A DNA stretch of 64,000 nucleotides from Dongia deserti (GTDB lineage: Bacteria; Pseudomonadota; Alphaproteobacteria; Dongiales; Dongiaceae), in NCBI RefSeq assembly GCF_003574735.1, contig NZ_QORW01000028.1, positions 1 to 64,000 of the forward strand, read 5' to 3'. The notes beneath the pieces are model-generated. The model was given only the letters and a program-made list of their open reading frames with translations. It searched no databases and was not told the origin of the DNA. Made by a program: the position numbers and the translations under genes. Numbering within the stretch: position 1 is the first letter of the stretch; each line of letters opens with the position of its first letter. Positions 34,523-43,699 of the stretch are shown one piece after another.

Positions 34523-36060
34523 GTTGCGGCGCGCATGGGTTCGGGCGCGGCATCGTTCAGGCCTTGCAGCCAGTGTGTGAAGGCCTGACGTTCGGCGGCA
34601 CTCAGATGCAGGCCATGCTTGGTGCGCCGGTCGAGGATGTCTTCCGCGCTGCCCGCCCATTCGGTGCGGATGAGAAAACGCGCCTCGCGCTCGTGCAACA
34701 ACGCGCCGAAGTGCCGGCCAAGATCGGACAGACTCTTCGCGCCTTCCAGCAGCTGCGTCGTGCGCGTGCCGTAGAGCCGGCCGTAGTGCAGAGCGAGGCC
34801 GTCCGGCAGCCAGGGGAACTGCCGGCGAAAGGCCGCGAGCCAGCCATCGAAATCCGCATCCGGCATGTCGCCGCCGGGCAGTGGCGTGCTCGCTGTCCAC
34901 GCCTTGCCCATGGCCGGAAAGAACGGCGAGAGCCGGTCGAGCGCGTGCTCCGCCAGCTTGCGATAGGTCGTGATCTTGCCGCCAAAGATCGAGAGGATGG
35001 GGGGCCTCGCGTTGGCCGGCTGTTTCGGATTGATGTCGAAGATGTAGTCGCGTGTCACCGCCGACGGGTTCGCCGCCTTGTCGTCATAGAGCGGGCGCAC
35101 GCCGGAAAAGCTGTGCACGATGTCGGCGCGTGTCGGTGGGCGATCGAAGTAGCGCGCGACCACGGCGAGGAGATAGTCGATCTCCGCATCCTCGATGTGA
35201 GCGTCCTCCGGCTTGCCCTCCACCGCGATGTCGGTGGTGCCGATGAGCGCCAGATCGTCCTCGTACGGATTGACGAAGATCACGCGCCTGTCGTGATTCT
35301 GCAGCAGATAGGCTTGGTCGCCGGCCCAGAACTTGCGCGTGACAATATGGCTGCCTTTGACCAGGCGAACGCGGCGCTGGCTCGACGAGCCTTCGACACC
35401 CTCAAGCACGTCCTCCACCCACGGCCCGGCAGCATTCACGAGGCAACGCGCGCAGACTTGGCGCCGCGCGCCGCTGGCATCGCCAAGATCGACGCTCCAG
35501 AACCCGCCGTCGCGCCGCGCCGACAGGACTGCAGTGCGGGTCAGAATTCCCGCGCCGCGGGCCTGAGCATCGAGGGCGTTCAGCACCACCAGGCGCGAAT
35601 CATCGACCCAGCAGTCGGAATACTCGAACGCGTTCGTGAAACTGCCTTTGATCGGCTTGCCGACAGGGTCCCCCGTGAGGTCGACGGCGCGGGTCGGCGG
35701 CAGCTTCTTGCGGCCGCCGAGATGGTCGTAGAGAAAAAGGCCAAGGCGCACCAGCCAAGCCGGCCGCTGCTCCGGCGAGTGCGGCAGCACGAAACGCATG
35801 GGCCAGATGATGTGCGGCGCGGCGTCGAGCAGCACCTCGCGTTCGATCAAGGCCTCGCGCACCAGGCGGAATTCGTAATATTCCAGATAGCGCAGGCCGC
35901 CATGCACCAGCTTGCCGCTGCGCGAGGACGTGCCCTGCGCCAGATCATCCTTCTCGCACAGCAGGACGCTGAGCCCCCGCCCCGCCGCATCCCGCGCAAT
36001 GCCGGCGCCATTGATGCCGCCGCCGATGACGAGGAGGTCGTAGGGAGTCACAGCGGACAC
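34519..36060 (-). CDS. FAD-dependent glycerol-3-phosphate-type dehydrogenase (GlpD/EryB-like)
   Basis: This 513-residue membrane-associated FAD enzyme has the dinucleotide motif VIGGGINGAGIARDAA near residue 11 and the SSRSGKLVHGGLRYLE motif near 45, both characteristic of the GlpD family. A C-terminal cap domain contains TASTPLPGGDMP. In erythritol loci a GlpD paralog (EryB) oxidises erythritol 4-phosphate; the EryA-like kinase and SorC regulator in this operon make a polyol-phosphate substrate as likely as glycerol 3-phosphate. The start codon is GTG. Electrons would go to quinone. Confidence 0.88.
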   Translation of the reverse strand: MSAVTPYDLLVIGGGINGAGIARDAAGRGLSVLLCEKDDLAQGTSSRSGKLVHGGLRYLEYYEFRLVREALIEREVLLDAAPHIIWPMRFVLPHSPEQRPAWLVRLGLFLYDHLGGRKKLPPTRAVDLTGDPVGKPIKGSFTNAFEYSDCWVDDSRLVVLNALDAQARGAGILTRTAVLSARRDGGFWSVDLGDASGARRQVCARCLVNAAGPWVEDVLEGVEGSSSQRRVRLVKGSHIVTRKFWAGDQAYLLQNHDRRVIFVNPYEDDLALIGTTDIAVEGKPEDAHIEDAEIDYLLAVVARYFDRPPTRADIVHSFSGVRPLYDDKAANPSAVTRDYIFDINPKQPANARPPILSIFGGKITTYRKLAEHALDRLSPFFPAMGKAWTASTPLPGGDMPDADFDGWLAAFRRQFPWLPDGLALHYGRLYGTRTTQLLEGAKSLSDLGRHFGALLHEREARFLIRTEWAGSAEDILDRRTKHGLHLSAAERQAFTHWLQGLNDAAPEPMRAAT

Positions 36061-36076
36061 GCTGGCCCCCCACTAC

Positions 36077-36176
36077 GTCATGGTCGTGCTTGGCACGACC
36101 ATCCAGGAGTCTACCGGCAACAGCAGACTCCAGCCCAACGAAACTCGTGGATGGTCGGACCAAGTCCGACCATGAC
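36077..36176. repeat. Triple stem-loop GGTCG-type intergenic repeat
   Basis: Outer arms GTCATGGTCG (36077-36086) and CGACCATGAC (36167-36176) are exact complements. Inside are two perfect 8-bp hairpins with 3-base loops (GGTCGTGC-TTG and GGTCGGAC-CAA) and a third stem GGAGTCT/AGACTCC in the middle. Elements of this form are scattered in alphaproteobacterial genomes. Here it lies between two genes of one operon, where it could trim or stabilise mRNA. Confidence 0.75.
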
Positions 36177-36213
36177 GACAGGGGGCAGGTGCGGTTCGAT
36201 CTGACGACACTGC

Positions 36214-36927
36214 CTATTTCCTGCGCTTGGCTGCCGGCTTGGACTTTGCCGCCGCCTCCTTGAGCGCGGTCGGCTTCGCCTTTGGGCCGTAGTTCTTGAA
36301 CTTCTCGACGACACGCGAGATTTCGTCGTCCGGCAGGATCTGCGCGCCGCCGATCGTGAGCGACAGGTAGTATTGTCGCGCCAGCGTCTCGATCTCCACC
36401 GCCAGCCAGAGCGCGCGCTTGATGGTGGCACCGGTCGCGATCACGCCGTGATTGCGCAGCAGGCAGCAGGTGCGCCCCTCCAGCGCCTTCAGCGCGAGTT
36501 CGGAGAGTTCCGGCGTGCCGTAGGTCGCGTAGGGTGCCACACGGATGTTGGGCCCGCCGGCCGCCGCCACCATGTAGTGGATGGCGGGAATCTCCTTGCC
36601 GCAGATCGCGAGCGTCGTCGCGTAGGTGCTGTGGGTATGCACCACCGAGCCAACCTCCGGACGGGAGCGCATGATGTCCAGATGGAATCGCCACTCGGAG
36701 GACGGATTGAGCGGTCCTTTCCAGGAGCCGTATTCGCCCTTGATCGGCATGGTTGCGATATCGGTGGGCTTTAGATCCTCGTACGGCACGCCCGACGGCG
36801 TGATCAGCATCACGTCGTGGTAGCGCGCGCTGATATTGCCCGACGTGCCCTGGTTGACGCCGAGCGAGTTCATGGCGCGGCACGCGGCGATGATCCCTTT
36901 ACGCAGTTCCAACTCGTCTTTGTTCAT
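36214..36927 (-). CDS. Class II aldolase (fuculose-1-phosphate aldolase family)
   Basis: This 237-residue single-domain zinc aldolase has the zinc ligands in VHTHSTYAT near residue 97 and RNHGVI near 160, and GNISAR near 34 for phosphate binding. It is expected to split a ketose 1-phosphate to DHAP plus an aldehyde, for example glycolaldehyde from a pentulose. The C-terminus is an unusual Lys/Ala-rich tail (about 25 residues). ATG at 36927 follows AGAGGA; a TTG 15 bases earlier is less likely. A second class II aldolase closes the operon. Confidence 0.85.
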   Translation of the reverse strand: MNKDELELRKGIIAACRAMNSLGVNQGTSGNISARYHDVMLITPSGVPYEDLKPTDIATMPIKGEYGSWKGPLNPSSEWRFHLDIMRSRPEVGSVVHTHSTYATTLAICGKEIPAIHYMVAAAGGPNIRVAPYATYGTPELSELALKALEGRTCCLLRNHGVIATGATIKRALWLAVEIETLARQYYLSLTIGGAQILPDDEISRVVEKFKNYGPKAKPTALKEAAAKSKPAAKRRK

Positions 36928-36935
36928 CGAGTCCT

Positions 36936-37979
36936 CTAGCAAGGATTGAGCGGCGGCTCGCCCGCCCCGTGACGCCGGATCTCCTCGGCGATCATGCGGG
37001 CAGCGATGCGCACGGTGGTGGTGGACGCGCCAGCGATGTGCGGGGTCAGCGTGACATTGTCAAGCTTGAGCAGCGGTGAATCGGGCGGCGGCGGCTCGAG
37101 CCAGAAGGTCTCGAGCATCGCACCGCGAATGTGCCGCGATTTCAGCGCCTGGTAGAGATCGTCATAATTCACCATCGGCCCGCGCGCTGTGTTGATGAAG
37201 TACGATCCCTGCTTCATGCGCGCGAATTGCGGTGCCGCCAGGAAGCCCTTGGTCTCATCCGTCACGCGGGCGTGCAGGCTGACCACGTCGCTGTGCTGAA
37301 GCAACGTATCCAGCTCGACCTGCTCGATGCCGTCGGCGCGGTCCTCCGCCGAGACCGGCACATAGGGGTCGCAGACCAGGATGCGACACCCGAACGGCTT
37401 CAGCAGGCGCACGACCTTGGTGCCGATATGCCCGTAGCCGATAATGCCGACGGTCATCTCCGACAGCTCGGCATCGATCTTGTCGAAGCGGTAGAGGTCG
37501 CCGCGCCAAGTGCCCTGCCGCAATGCTTCGTGGCCGGCGCGGATCAGGCGCGTTTCGGCCAGGATCGCGGCGATGGTGAACTCCGCCACCGCAGAGGAAT
37601 TGCGGCCGGGCGTGTTGACCAGCTTCACATTGCGCGCCTTGCAGGCGGCAACATCGATATTGACCGGGCCGCCGCGCGACACCGCGATCAGCTTCAGTGC
37701 CGGCAGCCGGTCCAGCACGTCACCATTGATCGGTGCCAGATGCGTGATGAGGATATCGGCGCCGTCGACGAAGCGCACGATGTCGTCTGGTTCGCCGAGA
37801 TATTCCTTGAGACCCGGAATCCCGCCATCGACATAGCCGTGGCGCATCGGCTGATCCGGCCAAGGCAGCTCCATGGTGCGGATGTCGGCGTCGAGGCCCG
37901 GCACCTTGGCGAGCGCATCGGTGAAGGCGGAGGCCTTCATGAACTGGTCGCCGATGACGGCAATCTTGAACTTGTTCAT
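36936..37979 (-). CDS. D-isomer-specific 2-hydroxyacid dehydrogenase
   Basis: This 347-residue NAD-dependent enzyme of the phosphoglycerate/lactate dehydrogenase type has the NAD motif GIIGYGHIGTKV near residue 177, the catalytic Arg in NTARGP near 268, Glu in ETFWLEP near 292, and His in TPHIAGAS near 314. It may reduce or oxidise a hydroxyacid side product (such as glycolate, erythronate or glycerate) of the polyol pathway. ATG at 37979 overlaps the kinase stop by one base (TGATG). Confidence 0.83.
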   Translation of the reverse strand: MNKFKIAVIGDQFMKASAFTDALAKVPGLDADIRTMELPWPDQPMRHGYVDGGIPGLKEYLGEPDDIVRFVDGADILITHLAPINGDVLDRLPALKLIAVSRGGPVNIDVAACKARNVKLVNTPGRNSSAVAEFTIAAILAETRLIRAGHEALRQGTWRGDLYRFDKIDAELSEMTVGIIGYGHIGTKVVRLLKPFGCRILVCDPYVPVSAEDRADGIEQVELDTLLQHSDVVSLHARVTDETKGFLAAPQFARMKQGSYFINTARGPMVNYDDLYQALKSRHIRGAMLETFWLEPPPPDSPLLKLDNVTLTPHIAGASTTTVRIAARMIAEEIRRHGAGEPPLNPC

Positions 37980-39550
37980 CAATGAGTCCTGTTGCGCGCC
38001 GCGGCGAGATCCGCCCAGACCGGCGGCATCGCCTGGCGCGCTTTCACATAGATCGGGAACAATTGGTCATAGCGGGCCTTAAGCTGCGCGTCGGGTTGCA
38101 CCGTGCCGCGCAAGCACGGCTTTACCCACTTCTCGACAGCTACCGCCATGTCGGGAACGGCGCCGATCGCCACCGCCGCCATCATGGCAGCACCGGCCGC
38201 TCCCGATTCCTCCCGCGCGCTCTCGCGCACCGGAACGCCCATGGCGCTCGCCAGCAGCAGCTTCAGCGCCTTGGATCGCGCAGCGCCCCCCGCGATCCGG
38301 ATCTCTTCCGGCTGCGAGCCCATCGCCGCATAGCAGTCGCGCGCCGCCAGCACCAAACCGTCGTACACGGCGCGGACCAGATCGACGAATGTCGTGTGGT
38401 GCGTCAGGCCGATGAATTGCGCCCGCGCGTTGGCGTTGGTGAACGGCCCGCGCTCGCCCGCTTCGAGGATATACGGGTGATAGAGCTCGAGCTGCGGGTC
38501 CGCATGAAGCACGCGCGCATCGAAGGCCTTGAGCGCGTCCTTGCGATCCACCTCGTGCCCAAGCGCCCGGGCAGCGTCACGGCCAACCTCGACGATCCAG
38601 TCGATATTGATCGTCGCGGCCATGGTGGATTGCATCTGCGCGATGGCTCCATCTACCGGGAAAGCCATGGTGTAGCCGCCCGGCTCCGGCGCCAGCGTTA
38701 CGTCACTGGCGTTCGGCACGAACCGCATGTTCATGCCGGTCGAGCCGACGATGGAGCAGCCGACATTCCGTCCCGGGTCATAGAGCCCGCCGCCGAGCGC
38801 CGAGCAGGCCACGTCGACACTGCCCAGCGAGACCGGCAGTCCGGACGGCAGGCCGGTCTCCTTGGCAGCCGTCTCGGTCAGGCCGTGCGTCACGCGCGTG
38901 CCGTCCACCAGCTCCGGCAACAGGTGGCGGCGCTTTGCGATCTCCATCCAGTCCAGGATCTCCGGCACGTAACGTCGCGTGCGGAAATCGCCGAAGGTGA
39001 AGACGCCTTCCGTCACGTCGGTCGCGCGCCGGCCGGTCAGATTGAGATAGAGCCAGTCCTTGCAATGCTGCGCCGTGGCGGCGCGATCCAGCACCTCCGG
39101 TGTGTGGCGCTCCATCCAGGCGAGCTGGGAGGTCTGGTTGCAGGCATTGAGACCGCAGCCGGTATGCTGATACATGCGGTGGCGAATGCCGCTGGTATCC
39201 TTCTCCTCGACGATTCCGGCCGCACGGGAGTCCAACCACAGCCAAGCCGGCGCCACCGGCACGCCGTCTCTGTCGACCAGCCAGGTGCCGTCTCCCTGCC
39301 CCGTGACGGCCAGCGCCGCCGCGCGGCTAGCCACGCCCTCATTGCTTTCGGTCAGTTCCCGCAACACCGCAACAGTATCGCGCCAGGTGCGCGCCATGTC
39401 CTGATCAACCGCGCCGCCGGGGCCAGTGCGATAGGTGTTGGGACGCGCGGCGGACGCCACCTCCTTGCCGTCGAGATCAAAGGCCAGCACCTTGATCACC
39501 GAGGTGCCTGCATCGATCGCCAGAATGAGGTCGCGCGCCACTTGGCTCAC
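37979..39550 (-). CDS. FGGY-family kinase resembling erythritol kinase EryA
   Basis: This 523-residue kinase has the phosphate motif AIDAGTSVIKV near residue 10, VTGQGDGTWLVD near 79, WLWLDSRAA near 98, HCKDWLYLNLTGRRATD near 160 and the C-terminal GGAARSKALKLLLA near 435. The pattern around TGQGDGTW and the following WLWLDSRAA is what I know from erythritol kinases of Brucella and Sinorhizobium. GTG at 39550 overlaps the ATPase stop (GTGA); GTG at 39541 is an alternative. The substrate is probably a C4 or C5 polyol; erythritol itself is not proven. Confidence 0.8.
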   Translation of the reverse strand: MSQVARDLILAIDAGTSVIKVLAFDLDGKEVASAARPNTYRTGPGGAVDQDMARTWRDTVAVLRELTESNEGVASRAAALAVTGQGDGTWLVDRDGVPVAPAWLWLDSRAAGIVEEKDTSGIRHRMYQHTGCGLNACNQTSQLAWMERHTPEVLDRAATAQHCKDWLYLNLTGRRATDVTEGVFTFGDFRTRRYVPEILDWMEIAKRRHLLPELVDGTRVTHGLTETAAKETGLPSGLPVSLGSVDVACSALGGGLYDPGRNVGCSIVGSTGMNMRFVPNASDVTLAPEPGGYTMAFPVDGAIAQMQSTMAATINIDWIVEVGRDAARALGHEVDRKDALKAFDARVLHADPQLELYHPYILEAGERGPFTNANARAQFIGLTHHTTFVDLVRAVYDGLVLAARDCYAAMGSQPEEIRIAGGAARSKALKLLLASAMGVPVRESAREESGAAGAAMMAAVAIGAVPDMAVAVEKWVKPCLRGTVQPDAQLKARYDQLFPIYVKARQAMPPVWADLAAARNRTH

Positions 39551-40665
39551 CGCTGACCCAGGCCATGCGCCAAGGCGCGGCCGGATTCGGCGTCGAACAG
39601 ATGGACCGCGCCGAGCGGGAAGCGCACCGGCAGTGCATCGCCGGCGCGGGCATCGATCGGCTTGTCCGTCACGCCCACGACGGAACAACCACCGATCTCG
39701 AAGCAGATATGGCTCTGGTCCCCCAGCCAGTGATTGGTGATGACCCGGCCGGTCGCGTCGGCAGAACCATTCGCACCGATCTCGATCAGATGCGGGCGGA
39801 TGCCAAGGCACACGCGTTTGCCGTTCGCGGCTTCCATGGGAGCATTCAGGCGGAACGCCGGCTCGCCATTGGGACCAAGGCCGCTGATGGCGACGGCGTT
39901 CCCCTCCGAGGCGATGGCGGCATCGAAGATGTTCATCGGCGGTTCGCCGATGAAGCTGGCGACGAACAGATTGCTGGGGCTCTGCTTGATTTCGGCGGGG
40001 GTGCCGAACTGCTGCAACTCGCCCTTCTCCATCACCGCGATCCGGTCGGCCAGCGCGATCGCCTCGGTCTGGTCGTGCGTGACGAAGACCGTCGTCATCT
40101 TGTGCTCGATCAGGTAGTCCTTCAGCCGCGCGCGCAGGATGGCGCGTAATTGCGGCTCGAGCTGCGACATCGGCTCGTCGAGCAATGAGACCGGCGCGCG
40201 GCGGATCAGCGCGCGGGCGAGCGAGGTGCGCTGCTGCTGCCCGGCCGAGATCACGGTCGGGTAGCGGTCGAGAATGTCGGTGATCTCCAGCAGCTCGGCG
40301 ATGTGGCTGACGCGCTTTTCGATATCGGCACTGGCCCCACGTTCGCGCAGCAGGGCGAAGCCGATATTCTCCCGCACCTTCAGGGGCGGATACAGCGAAT
40401 AGCCCTCGAACGCCATCGCCACGTCGCGCTGCGCCGGCGGGAGGTTATGGATCTCCTTGCCGCCGATCCTGATCGTGCCTTCGGTCACTTCTTCGAAGCC
40501 GGCGATCATGCGCAGCATGCTGGTCTTGCCGCAACCGGAGGAGCCGAGCAAAGCGACGATCTCACCGTCCTTTACATCGAGGCTGACGCGCTTGACGGCC
40601 TGCACCTGCTCCTTGCCGCGTGGGCGGTAGGTCTTGGAGACATTGCCGAGAGCTAGCTGTGCCAT
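39547..40665 (-). CDS. ABC transporter ATPase (CUT1/Glp-type), second subunit
   Basis: This 372-residue ATPase has Walker A GSSGCGKTS near residue 41, Walker B LLDEP with Glu 164 and switch His 197 (VTHDQ), all normal. Two deviations are clear: the Q-loop has Glu 87 where Gln is usual (AFEGYSLYP), and the signature is ISAGQ (139-143) instead of LSGGQ. A C-terminal TOBE-like domain follows. It pairs with the adjacent, differently degenerate ATPase, as in the rhizobial glpST-type transporters. ATG at 40665 follows AGGGAAGG. Confidence 0.87.
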   Translation of the reverse strand: MAQLALGNVSKTYRPRGKEQVQAVKRVSLDVKDGEIVALLGSSGCGKTSMLRMIAGFEEVTEGTIRIGGKEIHNLPPAQRDVAMAFEGYSLYPPLKVRENIGFALLRERGASADIEKRVSHIAELLEITDILDRYPTVISAGQQQRTSLARALIRRAPVSLLDEPMSQLEPQLRAILRARLKDYLIEHKMTTVFVTHDQTEAIALADRIAVMEKGELQQFGTPAEIKQSPSNLFVASFIGEPPMNIFDAAIASEGNAVAISGLGPNGEPAFRLNAPMEAANGKRVCLGIRPHLIEIGANGSADATGRVITNHWLGDQSHICFEIGGCSVVGVTDKPIDARAGDALPVRFPLGAVHLFDAESGRALAHGLGQR

Positions 40666-40675
40666 GGCCCTTCCC

Positions 40676-41776
40676 TCAATGAACCTGCGGCGCGATGCGC
40701 TGGCCGCTCGCCGCGTCAAACAGCAGCAGATCGCCGGGCGCGAACCGCACCCACACCTTGCGCTGGCCGCGACCGAACCTAGCGGATTCGCTCTCGCTGA
40801 CGGTCGCCAGCAATTCCTCGCCCGCGGCCCCGCGCAGATAGAGCACGCTGCGCACATTGACCGGCATGACGGCGTCGAGATCGAATTGCATCGCATCCGG
40901 TGCTTCGGTCTCGGTGACGACCACGTGCTCAGGCCGCAATCCGGCTACCAGGTCACGTCCAACGGCATGGGCATAGGCGCCCGAGATTGGCACGCGTCGC
41001 CCGAACACAGTGACTTGGCCGCCGGCCCCATTCATCTCCAGCTTGCAGGGCAGCAGGTTGATGGTGGGATCGCCGAACAGCCGCGCCACCTCGATGGAGA
41101 CCGGCTCCCGGTAAACGGTTGTCGGCATCGCCCATTGCTCGATGCGGCCGTTGCGCAGCACGGCGATGCGGTCGCCGAGCGCCATCGCCTCCTTATAGTC
41201 CTGGGTCACATAGATGACGGCGGCGTTGAAGGTGCGCAGGAGGCGCGGCAGCTCCATCCGCATTTCATAGCGCAGCTTGGCATCGACATTGCGCAGCGGA
41301 TCGTCCAACAGCAGCACCTTCGGCTGCGCCACCAATGCCCGCGCCAAGGCGGTGCGCTGCTTCTGCCCGTTGGAGAGCTCGCGCGGCGCATGGCCCAGCA
41401 CATGGTCGATCTTCAGCATGCGCGCTATGGCGCCGACCTGTTCCTTGACCTTGGACGCCGGCGTCTCACGCGCTTCCAGCGGGCTCGCGATGTTCTCGAA
41501 GGTGCTGAAGTGGGGGAACAGAGCGAAATTCTGGAACGCCATGCCGACGCCGCGCGCCTCGGGCGAGGCTTCCGTGACATCCTCGCCATCAATAGCGATC
41601 GTGCCGGTATCGGGATAGTGCACGCCCGCAATCATGCGCAGCAGCACAGTCTTGCCCGTGCCCGAGGGACCGAACACGACCACAATCTCGCCCGCAGTCA
41701 CCGACAGTGAGACATCGTCCAGCACTTTGCCGGACTTGAAGCCCTTCGAGACATTGCGCAGTTCAAGGCTGGTCAT
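40676..41776 (-). CDS. ABC transporter ATPase (CUT1/Glp-type), first subunit
   Basis: This 366-residue ATPase has Walker A GPSGTGKT at residues 36-43 and signature LSNGQ at 134-138. The position normally held by the catalytic Glu after Walker B is Asp 159 (LLLDDP), and the switch His is Gln 192 (VTQDYKEA). The protein is therefore probably weak or inactive in hydrolysis at its own site and works as a heterodimer with the next gene product. A C-terminal TOBE-like region lies at about 240-366. It follows the permease genes in the operon. Confidence 0.87.
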   Translation of the reverse strand: MTSLELRNVSKGFKSGKVLDDVSLSVTAGEIVVVFGPSGTGKTVLLRMIAGVHYPDTGTIAIDGEDVTEASPEARGVGMAFQNFALFPHFSTFENIASPLEARETPASKVKEQVGAIARMLKIDHVLGHAPRELSNGQKQRTALARALVAQPKVLLLDDPLRNVDAKLRYEMRMELPRLLRTFNAAVIYVTQDYKEAMALGDRIAVLRNGRIEQWAMPTTVYREPVSIEVARLFGDPTINLLPCKLEMNGAGGQVTVFGRRVPISGAYAHAVGRDLVAGLRPEHVVVTETEAPDAMQFDLDAVMPVNVRSVLYLRGAAGEELLATVSESESARFGRGQRKVWVRFAPGDLLLFDAASGQRIAPQVH

Positions 41777-41780
41777 GGCG

Positions 41781-42638
41781 TCACCCTTTCACCGCGCCGA
41801 GAGACAGGCCTTCGACCAGATAGCGCTGGGCATAGAGCGCCAGCAGCAGGGTCGGCGTGACAGACAGCACGATCGCGGCAGCGATCTGGCCATACTGGAT
41901 GCCCGACGCCGTGACGAAGGCGAGCGCGCCGACCGTCACGGGCTGCTTGCTCGCGGAGGCGAGGATCAGGGCGAAGATGAAGTTGTTCCAGGCGAAGATG
42001 AAGGCCAGCAGACCGGCGGCCGCGATGCCGGGCCGCGCCAAGGGTATCGCGATCTTGCGGAACGTCTTCCACCAGCCGTGGCCGGAGATGCGATAGGCAT
42101 GCTCGATATCGGGGCTGATGTCCTCGAAATAGCCGCGCACGATCCACAGGATGAGCGGCAGGCAGATCAGCTGATAGACCCAGATCAGGCCGATATAGGT
42201 GTCGGTCAGGTGCAGCTGCCGAAAGAACAAGCTGAGCGGCAGCAGCACCAGGAGCGGCGGTGCAAAACGGAACGAGAGCAGCGTGAAGGCGATGCTCTCC
42301 CCCAGCCGGAACTTATAGCGCGCAAAGGCATAGGCGGCGGGCACGCCGAGGGCAAGCGCCAGCAGCACCGAGCTGGTCGACAGCAGCAGCGAATTGCCGA
42401 GGTTTCGCATGAAGGCGATGTCGAGATTGCCCGCCGCGGTCTGCAGCCGACCGGTCAGCAATGCGACGTAGTTCTGCAGCGTCGGTTCGAAGAACAGGCT
42501 GGGCGGGATCCTGAGGATCTGCTCGTTGGTCTGGAACGACATCAGCAGGATCCAAAAGATCGGGAACAGGAAGAACAATAGCACCAGCGCGATCAGCAGG
42601 CCGCGGACGATTCGCTCAAAGGTTGAGATCTGGTTCAT
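41781..42638 (-). CDS. ABC sugar transporter permease (MalG-like)
   Basis: This 285-residue permease has six spans and the cytoplasmic EAA loop near residue 185 (EHAYRISGHGWWKTFRKIA, with the invariant Gly). The N-terminal span starts at about residue 12. It pairs with the upstream MalF-like permease and resembles the GlpQ-type subunit of alphaproteobacterial glycerol/polyol transporters. Four bases separate its stop from the ATPase start. Confidence 0.88.
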   Translation of the reverse strand: MNQISTFERIVRGLLIALVLLFFLFPIFWILLMSFQTNEQILRIPPSLFFEPTLQNYVALLTGRLQTAAGNLDIAFMRNLGNSLLLSTSSVLLALALGVPAAYAFARYKFRLGESIAFTLLSFRFAPPLLVLLPLSLFFRQLHLTDTYIGLIWVYQLICLPLILWIVRGYFEDISPDIEHAYRISGHGWWKTFRKIAIPLARPGIAAAGLLAFIFAWNNFIFALILASASKQPVTVGALAFVTASGIQYGQIAAAIVLSVTPTLLLALYAQRYLVEGLSLGAVKG

Positions 42639-42648
42639 CGCGGCATCC

Positions 42649-43584
42649 CTAGGCCGGCCCGTGCGCGCGTTCGCGCAGCTTCAGCCAATGCTTGATGAAG
42701 AGGTTGGACAGCGCATAGGTGATCGCCCACAGCACGATCAGCAGCGCCGCGGACCTGCCGACATTGGTGTACTGGAAGAACTCCAGGTACGACTGGACCT
42801 GGAATACCATCAGCCGGTCGCCCGGCCCGCCCTGGGTCATGGAATAGATGATGTCGAACTGCTGGATGGAATCGAGCAGCCGGAACAGAGTCGCCGTGAT
42901 GATGTAGGGCATCAGCATCGGCAGCGTAATCCGAAAGAACACGAAGGAGCGCGGCACGCCGTCGAGCGCTGCCGCCTCGAACGGCTGCTTGGGGAGCGAG
43001 CGCAGGCCCGCCAGCAGCAGAATCATGATGAAGGGCGTGTAGACCCAGATATCGACCAGCACCACCGTCAGCAGAGCGGTCGATGGATCGGACGCCCACT
43101 TGAAGTTCTCGAACCCGAGCAGGCTGACCAGATAGCTGAGGATGCCGAAGTTCGGGTTGGTCATCAGCTTCCACATCAGCGCCGCCAGCGCCGGCGCCGT
43201 CATCAGTGGCAGCAGCAGCATGATCGAGACGGCGTTGTTGAGGCGCGTGGGGCGCACCAGCAGTAAAGCGATTCCGAGACCGAGGATCAGCTCGCCCGTC
43301 ACGGTCACGAAGGCGTAGATGAGCGAGATCGAAAGCGTGTTCCAGAACGCACCGTCGCTCAAAAACGAAATGTAATTGTCGAACCAGATGAAGCCCTTCA
43401 GCATCGGCAGATTCAACCGGAAGCGCATCATCGAGTAATAGACCGCTGTGAAGAACGGAATCAGGATTCCAATGCAGACCAGGAGTGCCGGCAGGCTCAG
43501 CAGATAGGGCAAGGCCTGCCGCAAGGCGCGGCGCCGGGCAGGCGCTCGGGTCGCGGTCTGCGAATGCTGAGTCGCGGTCGTCAT
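42649..43584 (-). CDS. ABC sugar transporter permease (MalF-like)
   Basis: This permease of about 311 residues has a basic N-terminal region, six spans and an EAA loop (FEAAALDGVPRSFVFFRITLP near residue 220). It is the partner of the MalG-like protein. ATG at 43584 is used; ATG at 43614 adds ten residues, and neither has a strong ribosome site. The gene starts 116 bases after the binding-protein stop, with a terminator-like hairpin in between. Confidence 0.85.
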   Translation of the reverse strand: MTTATQHSQTATRAPARRRALRQALPYLLSLPALLVCIGILIPFFTAVYYSMMRFRLNLPMLKGFIWFDNYISFLSDGAFWNTLSISLIYAFVTVTGELILGLGIALLLVRPTRLNNAVSIMLLLPLMTAPALAALMWKLMTNPNFGILSYLVSLLGFENFKWASDPSTALLTVVLVDIWVYTPFIMILLLAGLRSLPKQPFEAAALDGVPRSFVFFRITLPMLMPYIITATLFRLLDSIQQFDIIYSMTQGGPGDRLMVFQVQSYLEFFQYTNVGRSAALLIVLWAITYALSNLFIKHWLKLRERAHGPA

Positions 43585-43647
43585 GCTTGATCTTACCGAA
43601 TCCGTAAGGGCCATGGCTCAAATTTCCAGGGCTTACGCAACCTTGAG

Positions 43648-43685
43648 AAAAAGGGCGGCAGCCCGGACGAACAGCCGGGCTGCCG
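43648..43685 (-). terminator. Intrinsic terminator after the binding-protein gene
   Basis: A perfect 11-bp stem (CGGCAGCCCGG at 43656-43666 and its complement at 43675-43685) with an 8-base loop is followed on the minus strand by CCCTTTTTCTC. This is a textbook Rho-independent terminator. Because permease and enzyme genes continue downstream, it probably stops only part of the transcripts and lets the binding protein accumulate in excess. Confidence 0.8.
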
Positions 43686-43699
43686 TTGCTCAGGGAGGT

